Shown here: piece by piece, positions 36,722 through 44,992 of the stretch
How positions within the stretch are numbered: the stretch's first letter is position 1
Layout: each line of letters starts with the position of its first letter
Source of the DNA: Agilicoccus flavus
GTDB lineage: Bacteria; Actinomycetota; Actinomycetes; Actinomycetales; Dermatophilaceae
Direction of reading: 5' to 3'
Assembly (NCBI RefSeq): GCF_014857905.1
Contig: NZ_JACYXE010000004.1
Span: forward strand, 248,001-312,000
Length of the DNA: 64,000 nucleotides
The notes under the pieces: model-generated
Seen by the model: the letters and a program-made list of their open reading frames with translations, nothing else
Databases searched by the model: none
What the model was told of the DNA's origin: nothing
Program-made: the position numbers and the translations under genes

Positions 36722-39058
36722 ATGACCGGTGGGCCCACTGCACGATTCATGACCGTTTCGTCCGAGGCCGTGGTGCCGGCCGTGCCGGTGGGGCCGCAGA
36801 GCCTCGCCGTCGTCACCGCCGTCGCGGTCGTCGGGCTCCTCGCGCTGGGCGTCGGGGTGATCTTCCGAGCCCAGGTCCTGCGCGCCGACGACGGGACGGA
36901 CGGGATGCGGGGCATCGCCCTCGCGGTGCAGGAGGGCGCCTCCGCCTACCTCACCCGACAGATGCGCACGCTGGTCTGGTTCGTGGTCGCCGTCTTCCTC
37001 CTGCTCTTCCTGCTGCCCGCCCACGACGGGTCGGTCCGCATCGGGCGCAGCCTGTTCTTCGTCCTCGGCGCGCTCTTCTCGGCCGCGATCGGCTACCTCG
37101 GGATGACGCTGGCGGTCCGCGCCAACGTCCGGGTCGCCTCCGCGGCGCGGGCGGGGGCGTCCGGGCGCGAGGTCGGCTTCCGGCTCGCGGTGCGCACCGG
37201 GGGAGCGGTCGGCATGGCCACCGTGGGGCTCGGCCTCGTCGGCGCCGCCTCCGTCGTCCTCATCTACCGCGGCGAGGCGCCGGCCGTCCTCGAGGGCTTC
37301 GGCTTCGGCGCCGCCCTGCTCGCCATGTTCATGCGCGTCGGCGGCGGCATCTTCACCAAGGCGGCCGACGTCGGCGCCGACCTCGTCGGCAAGGTCGAAC
37401 AGGGCATCCCCGAGGACGACCCGCGCAACGCCGCGACGATCGCCGACAACGTCGGCGACAACGTGGGCGACTGCGCCGGCATGGCGGCCGACCTCTTCGA
37501 GAGCTACGCGGTGACCCTCGTCGCGGCCCTCATCCTCGGCAAGGCCGCCTTCGGCGAACCGGGCCTCGTCTTCCCGCTCATCGTGCCGGCCCTCGGGGCG
37601 CTGACCGCGGTGCTCGGCATCGTCGTCACCCGGGTGAAGGTCGGCGAGGGCGGTCTCGCCGCGATCAACCGCGGCTTCACCATCGCCGCCGTCGTGTCGG
37701 CCCTCCTGTGCGGCGTCGCGGCCTTCGCCTACCTGCCGTCCTCGTTCGCGGCCATGCCCGGCGCGGCCGAGTCCGTGCGCGCGGTCGGGGCCGACCCCCG
37801 CCTGCTCGCCTTCGGCGCGGTCGTCCTCGGCATCGTCCTCGCCGCCGTCATCCTGTGGATCACGGGACACTTCACCGACACCGAGAAGGAGCCGACCCGC
37901 AACGTCGCCCGCACGTCGCTGACCGGCGCCGCGACGGTCGTCCTCTCCGGGATCGGCGTCGGGCTCGAGTCCGCCGTCTTCACCGCCGCCGTCATCGCCG
38001 CCGCCGTCTACATCGCCTTCCTCATGGGCGGCGGCTCGATCATCCTGTCGCTGTTCCTCATCGCGCTCGCCGGGTGCGGCCTGCTCACCACGGTCGGGGT
38101 GATCGTCGCCATGGACACGTTCGGCCCGGTCAGCGACAACGCGCAGGGCATCGCCGAGATGTCCGGCGACGTCGACGAGGCCGGTGCCCAGGTGCTCACC
38201 GACCTCGACGCCGTCGGGAACACGACGAAGGCGATCACCAAGGGCATCGCCATCGCGACGGCCGTGCTCGCGGCGACGGCGCTGTTCGGTTCCTACAACG
38301 ACGCCGTGACCGGCGCCCTCGTCGAGGCGGGACGGACGGCGACCGAGGCGGTCGAGGGCTACTCCGTGGTGGCACCGAACGTGCTCGTCGGCCTCATCCT
38401 CGGCGCGAGCGTCGTCTTCCTCTTCTCCGGCCTGGCCATCGACGCGGTCACCCGGGCCGCGGGCGCCATCGTCCTCGAGGTGCGGCGGCAGTTCCGCGAG
38501 CACCCCGGGATCATGGCCGGCACCGAGAAGCCGGAGTACGGGCGGGTCGTCGACATCTGCACCCGCGACTCCCTGCGCGAGCTCGCCACCCCGGGCCTGC
38601 TCGCCGCGATGGCCCCGATCGCCGTCGGCTTCGGACTCGGCTTCGGAGCCCTCGCGGGCTTCCTCGCCGGTGCGATCGGATCCGGTGTGCTCATGGCCGT
38701 CTTCCTCGCCAACGCGGGCGGCTCCTGGGACAACGCGAAGAAGCTCGTCGAGGACGGTCACCACGGGGGCAAGGGCTCCGACGCGCACGCCGCCACGGTC
38801 ATCGGCGACACGGTCGGCGACCCCTTCAAGGACACGGCCGGTCCGGCGATCAACCCGCTGCTCAAGGTGATGAACCTCGTGGCGGTCCTCATCGCCCCGG
38901 CCGTGGTCGGGCTCTCGATCGGCGACGGCGCGAACACGCCGCTCCGGCTGCTCATCGCCCTCGCCGCGTTCGCCGTCATCGTCGTCGCCGTCGTCGTCTC
39001 CAAGCGGCGCGGCTCGGCCTCGCGGGTCGACGAGGTGCCCGCCGCGGCCCAGGTGTGA
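36722..39058 (+). CDS. hppA: Proton-pumping membrane pyrophosphatase
   Basis: A 778-residue integral membrane pump with about 16 helices that couples pyrophosphate hydrolysis to proton transport. The pyrophosphate site is DVGADLVGKVE near residue 217 and the following DDPRNAATIADNVGDNVGD and DLFESY; the C-terminal counterpart is SDAHAATVIGDTVGDPFKDT. The residue that decides potassium dependence is Lys503 in GNTTKAITKG, which is the potassium-independent type (Ala in the dependent type). The ATG at 36722 is used; a second ATG at 36749 is possible. Confidence 0.96.
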   Translation: MTGGPTARFMTVSSEAVVPAVPVGPQSLAVVTAVAVVGLLALGVGVIFRAQVLRADDGTDGMRGIALAVQEGASAYLTRQMRTLVWFVVAVFLLLFLLPAHDGSVRIGRSLFFVLGALFSAAIGYLGMTLAVRANVRVASAARAGASGREVGFRLAVRTGGAVGMATVGLGLVGAASVVLIYRGEAPAVLEGFGFGAALLAMFMRVGGGIFTKAADVGADLVGKVEQGIPEDDPRNAATIADNVGDNVGDCAGMAADLFESYAVTLVAALILGKAAFGEPGLVFPLIVPALGALTAVLGIVVTRVKVGEGGLAAINRGFTIAAVVSALLCGVAAFAYLPSSFAAMPGAAESVRAVGADPRLLAFGAVVLGIVLAAVILWITGHFTDTEKEPTRNVARTSLTGAATVVLSGIGVGLESAVFTAAVIAAAVYIAFLMGGGSIILSLFLIALAGCGLLTTVGVIVAMDTFGPVSDNAQGIAEMSGDVDEAGAQVLTDLDAVGNTTKAITKGIAIATAVLAATALFGSYNDAVTGALVEAGRTATEAVEGYSVVAPNVLVGLILGASVVFLFSGLAIDAVTRAAGAIVLEVRRQFREHPGIMAGTEKPEYGRVVDICTRDSLRELATPGLLAAMAPIAVGFGLGFGALAGFLAGAIGSGVLMAVFLANAGGSWDNAKKLVEDGHHGGKGSDAHAATVIGDTVGDPFKDTAGPAINPLLKVMNLVAVLIAPAVVGLSIGDGANTPLRLLIALAAFAVIVVAVVVSKRRGSASRVDEVPAAAQV

Positions 39059-39151
39059 GGCCCGGCAGGGGCGGAATCGCGGGGGGTGCCCCGGCGTTGT
39101 CCCGATAACACGTCGCGCCGCGGCGTCGTGCTCTGCCACCCTGGAAGGGTT

Positions 39152-40621
39152 ATGACGAAAGCTTCCGACATCTTCGAGTTCAAGGCCTCCGCGCTCGCCG
39201 ACGACGACGCGTGGCACCGCGACGACGCCGATTTCGCGTCGTACGACGGCGACCAGTTCGAGCGGGAGGACCGCGCGGCCATGCGCCGCGTCGCCGGCCT
39301 GTCGACCGAGCTGCAGGACGTCACCGAGGTCGAGTACCGGGCCCTGCGCCTCGAGCGGGTCGTTCTCGCGGGCGTGTGGACCGAGGGCACTCTGGAGGAC
39401 GCCGAGAACTCCCTGCGCGAGCTCGCTGCCCTCGCCGAGACCGCCGGGTCGACCGTGCTCGCGGGGGTCGTGCAGCGCCGCCTCAAGCCCGACGCGGCGA
39501 CCTACCTCGGCTCGGGCAAGGCGGCCGAGCTGCGCGACATCGTCGCGGCCGAGGGCGCCGACACCGTCGTCTGCGACGACGAGCTCGCCCCGAGCCAGCG
39601 GCGTGCTCTCGAGGACGTCGTCAAGGTCAAGGTCATCGACCGGACCGGACTCATCCTCGACATCTTCGCCCAGCACGCGAAGAGCAAGGAGGGCAAGGCG
39701 CAGGTCGAGCTGGCCCAGCTGCGCTACCTCCTCCCGCGCCTGCGCGGGTGGGGTGAGTCGATGTCCCGGCAGGCCGGTGGTCGCGTGGCGGCCGGTGCGG
39801 GCATCGGGTCCCGCGGCCCGGGCGAGACGAAGATCGAGCTCGATCGACGCCGGATCAACAGCCGGATCAGCAAGCTCAAGCGCGAGATCACGGCGATGAA
39901 GACAATGCGCGACACCAAGCGCGGCTCCCGCCGGGCCGGGGCCGTGCCCTCGGTCGCCATCGCCGGGTACACGAACGCGGGCAAGTCGTCGCTGCTCAAC
40001 CGGCTCACCGGGGCCGGGGTTCTCGTCGAGAACGCGCTCTTCGCCACCCTGGACCCGACGGTCCGTCGAGCCGAGACCCCCGACGGCCGGGAGTTCACGC
40101 TCGTCGACACCGTCGGCTTCGTCCGCAGCCTGCCGCACCAGCTCGTCGAGGCGTTCCGCTCGACGCTCGAGGAGGTGGGCGACGCCGACCTCGTGCTGCA
40201 CGTCGTCGACGGATCCCACCCCGACCCCCAGTCGCAGATCACCGCGGTCCGCGAGGTGCTCGCCGAGGTGGCCGACGACGCCGCGACGGCGCCCCCCGAG
40301 CTCATCGTCGTCAACAAGATCGATGCGGCCGACCCCGAGACCCTCGACCTGCTGCGGCGCCAGGAACCGCAGGCGCTGTTCGTGTCGGCCCGGACGGGAG
40401 AGGGCCTCGACCGGCTCGTCGCGCATCTCGCCGACGCACTGCCGCGCCCCGACGTCCACCTCGACCTCCTCGTGCCCTACGACCGGGGCGACGTCGTCAA
40501 CCGGCTGCACACCGACGCCGACATCGTCACCGAGGAGCACCTCGCGACCGGGACCCGGCTCGACGTCCGTGTCCGGTCCGAGGACGTCGACGGGCTCCGG
40601 GAGTTCTCCGCCGGCGCCTGA
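39152..40621 (+). CDS. hflX: GTPase HflX
   Basis: A 489-residue ribosome-associated GTPase. The N-terminal HflX domain has YLGSGKAAELRDIVAAEGAD and the Gly-rich SRGPGETKIELDRRRI helix region; the G domain has GYTNAGKSSLLN (P-loop), DPTVRR, DTVGF and NKID. HflX splits or rescues stalled 70S ribosomes, notably in heat or antibiotic stress. A GGAAGGG site precedes the ATG. The place after dapF/miaA matches the mycobacterial order, with ggt, a methyltransferase and hppA inserted. Confidence 0.95.
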   Translation: MTKASDIFEFKASALADDDAWHRDDADFASYDGDQFEREDRAAMRRVAGLSTELQDVTEVEYRALRLERVVLAGVWTEGTLEDAENSLRELAALAETAGSTVLAGVVQRRLKPDAATYLGSGKAAELRDIVAAEGADTVVCDDELAPSQRRALEDVVKVKVIDRTGLILDIFAQHAKSKEGKAQVELAQLRYLLPRLRGWGESMSRQAGGRVAAGAGIGSRGPGETKIELDRRRINSRISKLKREITAMKTMRDTKRGSRRAGAVPSVAIAGYTNAGKSSLLNRLTGAGVLVENALFATLDPTVRRAETPDGREFTLVDTVGFVRSLPHQLVEAFRSTLEEVGDADLVLHVVDGSHPDPQSQITAVREVLAEVADDAATAPPELIVVNKIDAADPETLDLLRRQEPQALFVSARTGEGLDRLVAHLADALPRPDVHLDLLVPYDRGDVVNRLHTDADIVTEEHLATGTRLDVRVRSEDVDGLREFSAGA

Positions 40622-40635
40622 TCGGGCCGCGACGC

Positions 40636-40663
40636 ACGCCCCGGACCGAGCGGTCCGGGGCGT
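40636..40663. terminator. Terminator after hflX
   Basis: A 13-bp perfect stem (40636-40648 with 40651-40663) starts 15 bp after the hflX stop; the real loop would be about 6 nt. No T-run. Confidence 0.7.
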
Positions 40664-40775
40664 CGTCGCGCTCCGATGGGCCCGGGCGGGCGTCCACAGG
40701 CGGTCGGCGCGGGCCCCGGACGGACGCTGCGCCCGGCCCGGCGGGAGGAGGTCGGGCGGCGAGCGGCATCCCCAC

Positions 40776-40781
40776 TAGCCT
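40776..40781 (+). promoter_or_regulatory. -10 hexamer of dinG (leaderless layout)
   Basis: TAGCCT ends 6 nt before the dinG GTG at 40788. Confidence 0.55.
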
Positions 40782-40787
40782 GGGCCC

Positions 40788-43115
40788 GTGCCTTCGTCCT
40801 CCCCGGTGTCCGTGACCGATCTCCTCGAGGCCGCCGTCGCAGGCGTCGGCGGGTCCACCCGCCCCGGTCAGGTGTCGATGGCCCGGGCCGTGGCCGACGC
40901 GGTCGACCAGGAACGCCACCTCCTCGTCCAGGCGGGGACCGGCACCGGAAAGTCCCTCGCCTACCTCGTGCCGGCGGTCGCGCACGCGCAGGCCACCGGT
41001 AAGCCGGTGGTCGTCGCAACGGCGACCCTCGCGCTTCAGGGGCAGATCGTCGACCGCGACATGCCCCGGCTCGCCGAGGCGCTCGTCGGCAAGGTCGACC
41101 GCACCCCCACGTACGCCCTCGTCAAGGGGCGCCGCAACTACCTGTGCCGGCACAAGCTCGGCGGCGGCTTCCCGGTCGAGGACGAGGCCGACGCCCTGCC
41201 CGGACTCGGTGGCGACCCCGGGGCGTCGAGCGGGTCGGCGGGAGCGTCGTCCCGGCTCGGGGCCGAGGTCGTCCGGCTCCGCGAGTGGGCGGAGGAGACC
41301 GAGGGCGGGGATCGCGACGAGCTCGTCCCCGGGGTGTCCGAGCGCGCCTGGCGGCAGGTGAGCGTGTCGGCGCAGGAGTGCCTCGGCAGTTCGTGCCCCA
41401 TGGTCGCCGAGTGCTTCGTCGAGCGCAGCCGCGACGCGGCCAAGGACGTCGACGTCGTCGTCACCAACCACAGCTTCATGGCCATCGACGCCTTCGAGGG
41501 GCGCGCGATGCTCCCCGAACACGACCTGCTCGTCGTCGACGAGGCGCACGAGCTCGTCGACCGCGTCACCTCCACGGTGACCGACGAGATCACCGGAGCC
41601 GGCGTCCTCGCCGCCGCCCACCGCGCCGCCCGACTGGCCGACACGGCCGACCTCGCCGCGGCCGCCGCGGACCTCACCGCCACCTGCGCCGACCTGCCCG
41701 AGGGGCGTCTCGAGGCACTGCCCGCCTCCCTCGTGGCCGCCCTCTCGCGCGTCCACGAGTGCGCCCGGGCGCTGCAGAGCGCGATGAAACCGTCGGGGGG
41801 TCCGGGCGGGGGCGAACCGGCCGACGGGCAGCGTGCCGTGGCCCGCGCCGCCGTCGACGAGGTCTTCGACACGAGCGGGCGCCTCCTCGACCAGCGCGAG
41901 CTCGACGTCGCGTGGGTCGGGCAGGATCCGCGGCGCGGGGCCTCGTTGCGGGTCGCGCCCATGAGCGTCGCGATGCAGCTGCGCGACAAGGTGTTCGGCG
42001 AACGGACCGTCGTCATGACGTCGGCGACGCTCGAACTGGGCGGCACGTTCGACGCCGTCGCCGGGACCCTGGGCCTGCGGGGCGCCGGGGCGCCCGAGTG
42101 GACGGGGCTCGACGTCGGGAGCCCGTTCGACTACGCCCGGCAGGGCATCGCGTACGTGGCGCGTCACCTGCCGCAGCCCGGGCGTGACGGTCCGCCCGAC
42201 GTCCTGTTCGACGAGATCGAGGCCCTCGTGCGGGCGGCCGGCGGGCGCACCCTCGGCCTGTTCAGCTCGATGCGCGCCGCCCAGGCGGCCACGGCCGCGA
42301 TGCGGGACCGGCTCGGCGGCGACATCGAGGTGCTCTGCCAGGGGGAGGACCAGATCGGCACCCTCGTGCGACGGTTCGCGACCCACGCGTCGACCTGCCT
42401 GTTCGGGACGCTGACCCTGTGGCAGGGGGTCGACGTGCCGGGGTCGTCCTGCCAGCTCGTCATCATCGACCGCATCCCGTTCCCGAGGCCCGACGACCCG
42501 CTCGCGTCGGCCCGCTCGCAGGCCATCGCCCGGATGGGCGGCAACGGGTTCATGGCGGTGTCCGCCACGCACGCGGCGCTCCGGCTCGCTCAGGGCGCGG
42601 GCCGTCTCATCCGCCGCGGCGACGACCGGGGCGTCGTCGCGTTCCTCGACCCCCGCATGATGACGGCCCGTTACGCCGGTTTCCTCCAGGCCTCCCTGCC
42701 GCCGTTCTGGCCGACGACCGACCGGGACCTGGTCCTGTCGGCGCTCGCGCGGCTCGACGAGGCGGCCCCGCCGCCGATGCCCGTCGCGACCCCCGCCCGC
42801 CGCGGCACGAAGGGGGCCCTCGCCCCGGACCTCGGGACCGTCGCCGTCGACGGCCCCGCGTCGGCCGCCCGCGACGCGGCGCAGCACCCCGGGCCCGGCC
42901 GGGTCGCCGAGGCGACGTCGTCGGGCGCCCCCGCGCCCGAGGCCGCGCGGACCGGCGTCACCGCCGGTCACGGCTGGAGCCGGGAGCAGGACGAGGAACT
43001 GAGCGACGGCCTCGACCTGGGCCTCGACGTCGACGAGCTGGCCGAGCACCTGGGGGTCGAGGCCGAGGCGGTGCGGGCGAGGATCTCCCGCCTGCGGCTC
43101 GGCTCGGCCGGCTGA
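40788..43115 (+). CDS. dinG: DinG-like iron-sulfur DNA helicase
   Basis: A 775-residue XPD/DinG-type helicase. Walker A AGTGTGKS is at 49-56; four cysteines (Cys120, Cys198, Cys203, Cys209) are placed to hold the 4Fe-4S cluster; VVDEAHEL is the DEAH box. Later motifs include TSATLELGG and LWQGVDVPG, then GAGRLIRRGDDRG. Such helicases unwind R-loops and damaged forks. The last about 115 residues are a Pro/Ala linker and then WSREQDEELSDGLDLGLDVD and ELAEHLGVEAEAVRARISRL, which looks like a Myb/SANT or helix-turn-helix unit and is unusual for the family. Confidence 0.92.
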   Translation: MPSSSPVSVTDLLEAAVAGVGGSTRPGQVSMARAVADAVDQERHLLVQAGTGTGKSLAYLVPAVAHAQATGKPVVVATATLALQGQIVDRDMPRLAEALVGKVDRTPTYALVKGRRNYLCRHKLGGGFPVEDEADALPGLGGDPGASSGSAGASSRLGAEVVRLREWAEETEGGDRDELVPGVSERAWRQVSVSAQECLGSSCPMVAECFVERSRDAAKDVDVVVTNHSFMAIDAFEGRAMLPEHDLLVVDEAHELVDRVTSTVTDEITGAGVLAAAHRAARLADTADLAAAAADLTATCADLPEGRLEALPASLVAALSRVHECARALQSAMKPSGGPGGGEPADGQRAVARAAVDEVFDTSGRLLDQRELDVAWVGQDPRRGASLRVAPMSVAMQLRDKVFGERTVVMTSATLELGGTFDAVAGTLGLRGAGAPEWTGLDVGSPFDYARQGIAYVARHLPQPGRDGPPDVLFDEIEALVRAAGGRTLGLFSSMRAAQAATAAMRDRLGGDIEVLCQGEDQIGTLVRRFATHASTCLFGTLTLWQGVDVPGSSCQLVIIDRIPFPRPDDPLASARSQAIARMGGNGFMAVSATHAALRLAQGAGRLIRRGDDRGVVAFLDPRMMTARYAGFLQASLPPFWPTTDRDLVLSALARLDEAAPPPMPVATPARRGTKGALAPDLGTVAVDGPASAARDAAQHPGPGRVAEATSSGAPAPEAARTGVTAGHGWSREQDEELSDGLDLGLDVDELAEHLGVEAEAVRARISRLRLGSAG

Positions 43116-43164
43116 GCCCGACGGTGGAGGGTCCCTGTCGGACCCCCGTGGCAGGGTGGGGCCC

Positions 43165-44154
43165 GTGAGCAGTTCACCGACCTCCGGCGGGGTCCCCGCC
43201 CTCGTCCTCGTGTCCGGGCCCGAGCGCGTCCTCGCCGACCGGGCGGTCGACTCGACCCTGACGGCGTTGCGGTCGGTCGAGCCCGGCGTCGAGGTCATCC
43301 GCCTCGACGCCGACGCGTACGAGCCGGGCTCGCTCGTGCAGCACGCCAGCCCGTCGCTGTTCGGGGGCGTCAAGGCCCTCGTCGTCCGGGGCATCGACGC
43401 GGGCACCGACGAGTTGTTGGCCGACACCCTCGCCGTCGTCGCGGAGGTCGCCGCCGCGCCGCCCGGGGACCTCACGCTCGTCGTCGAGCACCGCGGGGGA
43501 GCCCGGGGCAAGAAGGTGCTCGACACGTTGAAGAAGGCCGGCGCCCGCGTGCTCGAGGCCCCCGCCATCAAGACCGACCGGGAGAAGAGCGAGTTCGTCA
43601 CGAACGAGTTCCGGCGCCGGGGGCGACGGATCGACCCGGCCGCGGTCCGCGCCCTCGTCGAGGCCGTCGGTCGCGACGTCTCCGAGCTCGCGGCCGCCTG
43701 CGGGCAGCTCGCCGACGACAGCACCGGCGTGGTCGACGCCGACCTCGTCGAGACCTACCACGGCGGCCGGGTGGAGGCGACGGGGTTCAAGGTCGCCGAG
43801 ACCGCGCTCGCCGGCGACACCCCGGCCGCCCTGCGGCTCCTGCGCCACGCGCTGGCCGGCGGGCTCGACCCGGTGCCCATCGTCGCCGTCATCGCCTCCC
43901 AGCTGCGCCAGCTCGTCAAGGTCTCGGGCGCGGGCCGCGGACCCTCGGGCTCGCTCGCGAAGTCGCTCGGCATGGCGCCGTGGCAGATCGACAAGGCCCG
44001 GCGTCTCGCGAACGGCTGGACCGACGACGCCCTCGGCGCCGCCGTCCAGGCCGTGGCCGCCGCCGACTTCGACGTCAAGGGCGGTGGGCGGGACCCGGTC
44101 TACGCCCTCGAGCGCGCCATCCTCACCATCGGCCGGGCGCGCACCGGGCGCTGA
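43165..44154 (+). CDS. holA: DNA polymerase III delta subunit
   Basis: A 329-residue delta subunit of the clamp loader, which opens the sliding clamp. The family pattern is clear: LVLVSGPERVLADRAVDSTL at the N-terminus, SLFGGVKALVVRGID, and the KAGARVLEAPAIKTDREKSEFV segment, then helical C-terminal GFKVAETALAGDTPAALRLL and SQLRQLVKVSGAGRG. The GTG at 43165 follows a CAGGGT element by 7 nt; a GTG three codons upstream is possible. It lies before rpsT, as in most bacteria. Confidence 0.92.
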   Translation: MSSSPTSGGVPALVLVSGPERVLADRAVDSTLTALRSVEPGVEVIRLDADAYEPGSLVQHASPSLFGGVKALVVRGIDAGTDELLADTLAVVAEVAAAPPGDLTLVVEHRGGARGKKVLDTLKKAGARVLEAPAIKTDREKSEFVTNEFRRRGRRIDPAAVRALVEAVGRDVSELAAACGQLADDSTGVVDADLVETYHGGRVEATGFKVAETALAGDTPAALRLLRHALAGGLDPVPIVAVIASQLRQLVKVSGAGRGPSGSLAKSLGMAPWQIDKARRLANGWTDDALGAAVQAVAAADFDVKGGGRDPVYALERAILTIGRARTGR

Positions 44155-44248
44155 GCGCACCGGGCTCCAGGACGGGCGGGGCTCCAGGACGGCGGTCGCC
44201 TCCATCGGCGTCGAGATCGCCGGTTGGGAGAGCGGTGGTCGCCCCTGG

Positions 44249-44346
44249 TAGAGTCGATCCTTGCGTGTGCGCCCAGGTCGTGCGCTCGACACGCATTCCC
44301 ACAGTCCGACCCTTGACCGGATCGAGCCATGACCCACGCGGTGGGT
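44249..44346 (+). promoter_or_regulatory. rpsT promoter and long leader
   Basis: TTGGGA (44224-44229), 19 nt, TAGAGT (44249-44254) is a likely promoter. The rpsT GTG lies about 190 nt downstream. Exactly 6 nt after TAGAGT a 23-codon frame begins with TTG (44261-44332). Directly at its stop is a perfect 6-bp hairpin, ACCCAC-GCG-GTGGGT (44332-44346), followed by TTT. This layout resembles an attenuator but is not proven. The rest of the leader up to 44446 shows no clear element. Confidence 0.4.
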
Positions 44347-44446
44347 TTCCCGAGGTGGCCCACATCTCCCGGGGTGCCCTGCCTCGCGATCCGGACCCGA
44401 GGGCGGGCCTGTCGTCCGACAGCCGATCGACCGGAAAAGAGACATC

Positions 44447-44707
44447 GTGGCCAACATCAAGTCCCAGATGAAGCGCATCAAGACGAACGCGAAGCGCACC
44501 GAGCGCAACCGCGCGTACAAGTCGGAGCTGCGCACCTGGATCCGTAAGTTCCGTGACGCCGCCGCCTCGGGCGACAAGGACGCGGCGACGACCGCGCTGC
44601 GCGACGCCTCGCGCAAGCTCGACAAGGCCGTCAGCAAGGGCGTCATCCACAAGAACCAGGCCGCCAACAAGAAGGCCGCCATGGCGAAGGCGCACAACGC
44701 GCTCTGA
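44447..44707 (+). CDS. rpsT: 30S ribosomal protein S20
   Basis: An 86-residue basic protein with the S20 pattern: [20 protein letters not shown], then [13 protein letters not shown] and [19 protein letters not shown]. It binds 16S rRNA early in 30S assembly. It starts with GTG behind GAAAAGAGA. A strong hairpin follows the stop. Confidence 0.98.
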   Translation: MANIKSQMKRIKTNAKRTERNRAYKSELRTWIRKFRDAAASGDKDAATTALRDASRKLDKAVSKGVIHKNQAANKKAAMAKAHNAL

Positions 44708-44726
44708 CCCGCCGCCTGCGCGTCGC

Positions 44727-44760
44727 GACGGGCCGTCCCCGACCTCGGGGGCGGCCCGTC
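44727..44760 (+). terminator. Terminator of rpsT
   Basis: A 14-bp stem (44727-44740 with 44747-44760, one G-T pair) with the loop GACCTC, 19 bp after the rpsT stop. Confidence 0.75.
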
Positions 44761-44797
44761 GTCGCGTAGGGACCCGGCCGCGCGAAGGGCCCTGGGA

Positions 44798-44803
44798 TAG
44801 GCT
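44798..44803 (+). promoter_or_regulatory. -10 hexamer of the leuS leader transcript
   Basis: TAGGCT ends 6 nt before the GTG of an 11-codon reading frame, the same spacing as at dapB, thyA, ftsK and others. Confidence 0.55.
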
Positions 44804-44809
44804 GGGGCC

Positions 44810-44845
44810 GTGGCTGTGACGGTGCACCTTCCCGGGCCGCGCTGA
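44810..44845 (+). CDS. Possible leader peptide of leuS
   Basis: A GTG-started frame of 11 codons reads M-A-V-T-V-H-L-P-G-P-R. Its start lies 6 nt after the TAGGCT -10 element, as for leaderless genes. The leucine codon is CTT, which is rare in this genome where CTC and CTG dominate. Two hairpins follow. It may act as a sensor of charged leucine tRNA, but this is inference, and with one Leu codon it is not a classical leucine attenuator. Confidence 0.4.
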   Translation: MAVTVHLPGPR

Positions 44846-44897
44846 GCGAGACATCGACCTCGTCCCGGCGCGGCGGACCCCTCCTGTGCGAGGGGTC
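44836..44897 (+). promoter_or_regulatory. Two alternative hairpins upstream of leuS
   Basis: Hairpin 1: GCCGCGC (44836-44842) pairs with GCGCGGC (44868-44874). Hairpin 2: GACCCCTC (44876-44883) pairs with GAGGGGTC (44890-44897) around CTGTGC and is followed by TTGTC, like a terminator. CCTCG (44858-44862) inside the loop of hairpin 1 can instead pair with CGAGG (44889-44893), opening hairpin 2. Hairpin 1 overlaps the end of the leader frame, so a ribosome there would affect the fold. The remaining 95 nt to leuS show no T-box motif. Confidence 0.45.
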
Positions 44898-44992
44898 TTG
44901 TCGTGTCCGTCGCCGTCGCGGGTCCGTCGCCGCACCGGTTCGGCGCTGCGCCGCGAGGCCGCCACGCACCCGCACGAGACGAGGACGAGACG

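Noticed and set aside
36677-40540. A 1287-residue open frame on the minus strand opposite hppA and hflX
   Set aside because: Low-complexity Asp/Arg/Gly/Val shadow of two clear genes.
44846-44992. T-box riboswitch upstream of leuS
   Set aside because: The conserved T-box sequence (AGGGTGGTACCGCG type) and a specifier stem were not found.
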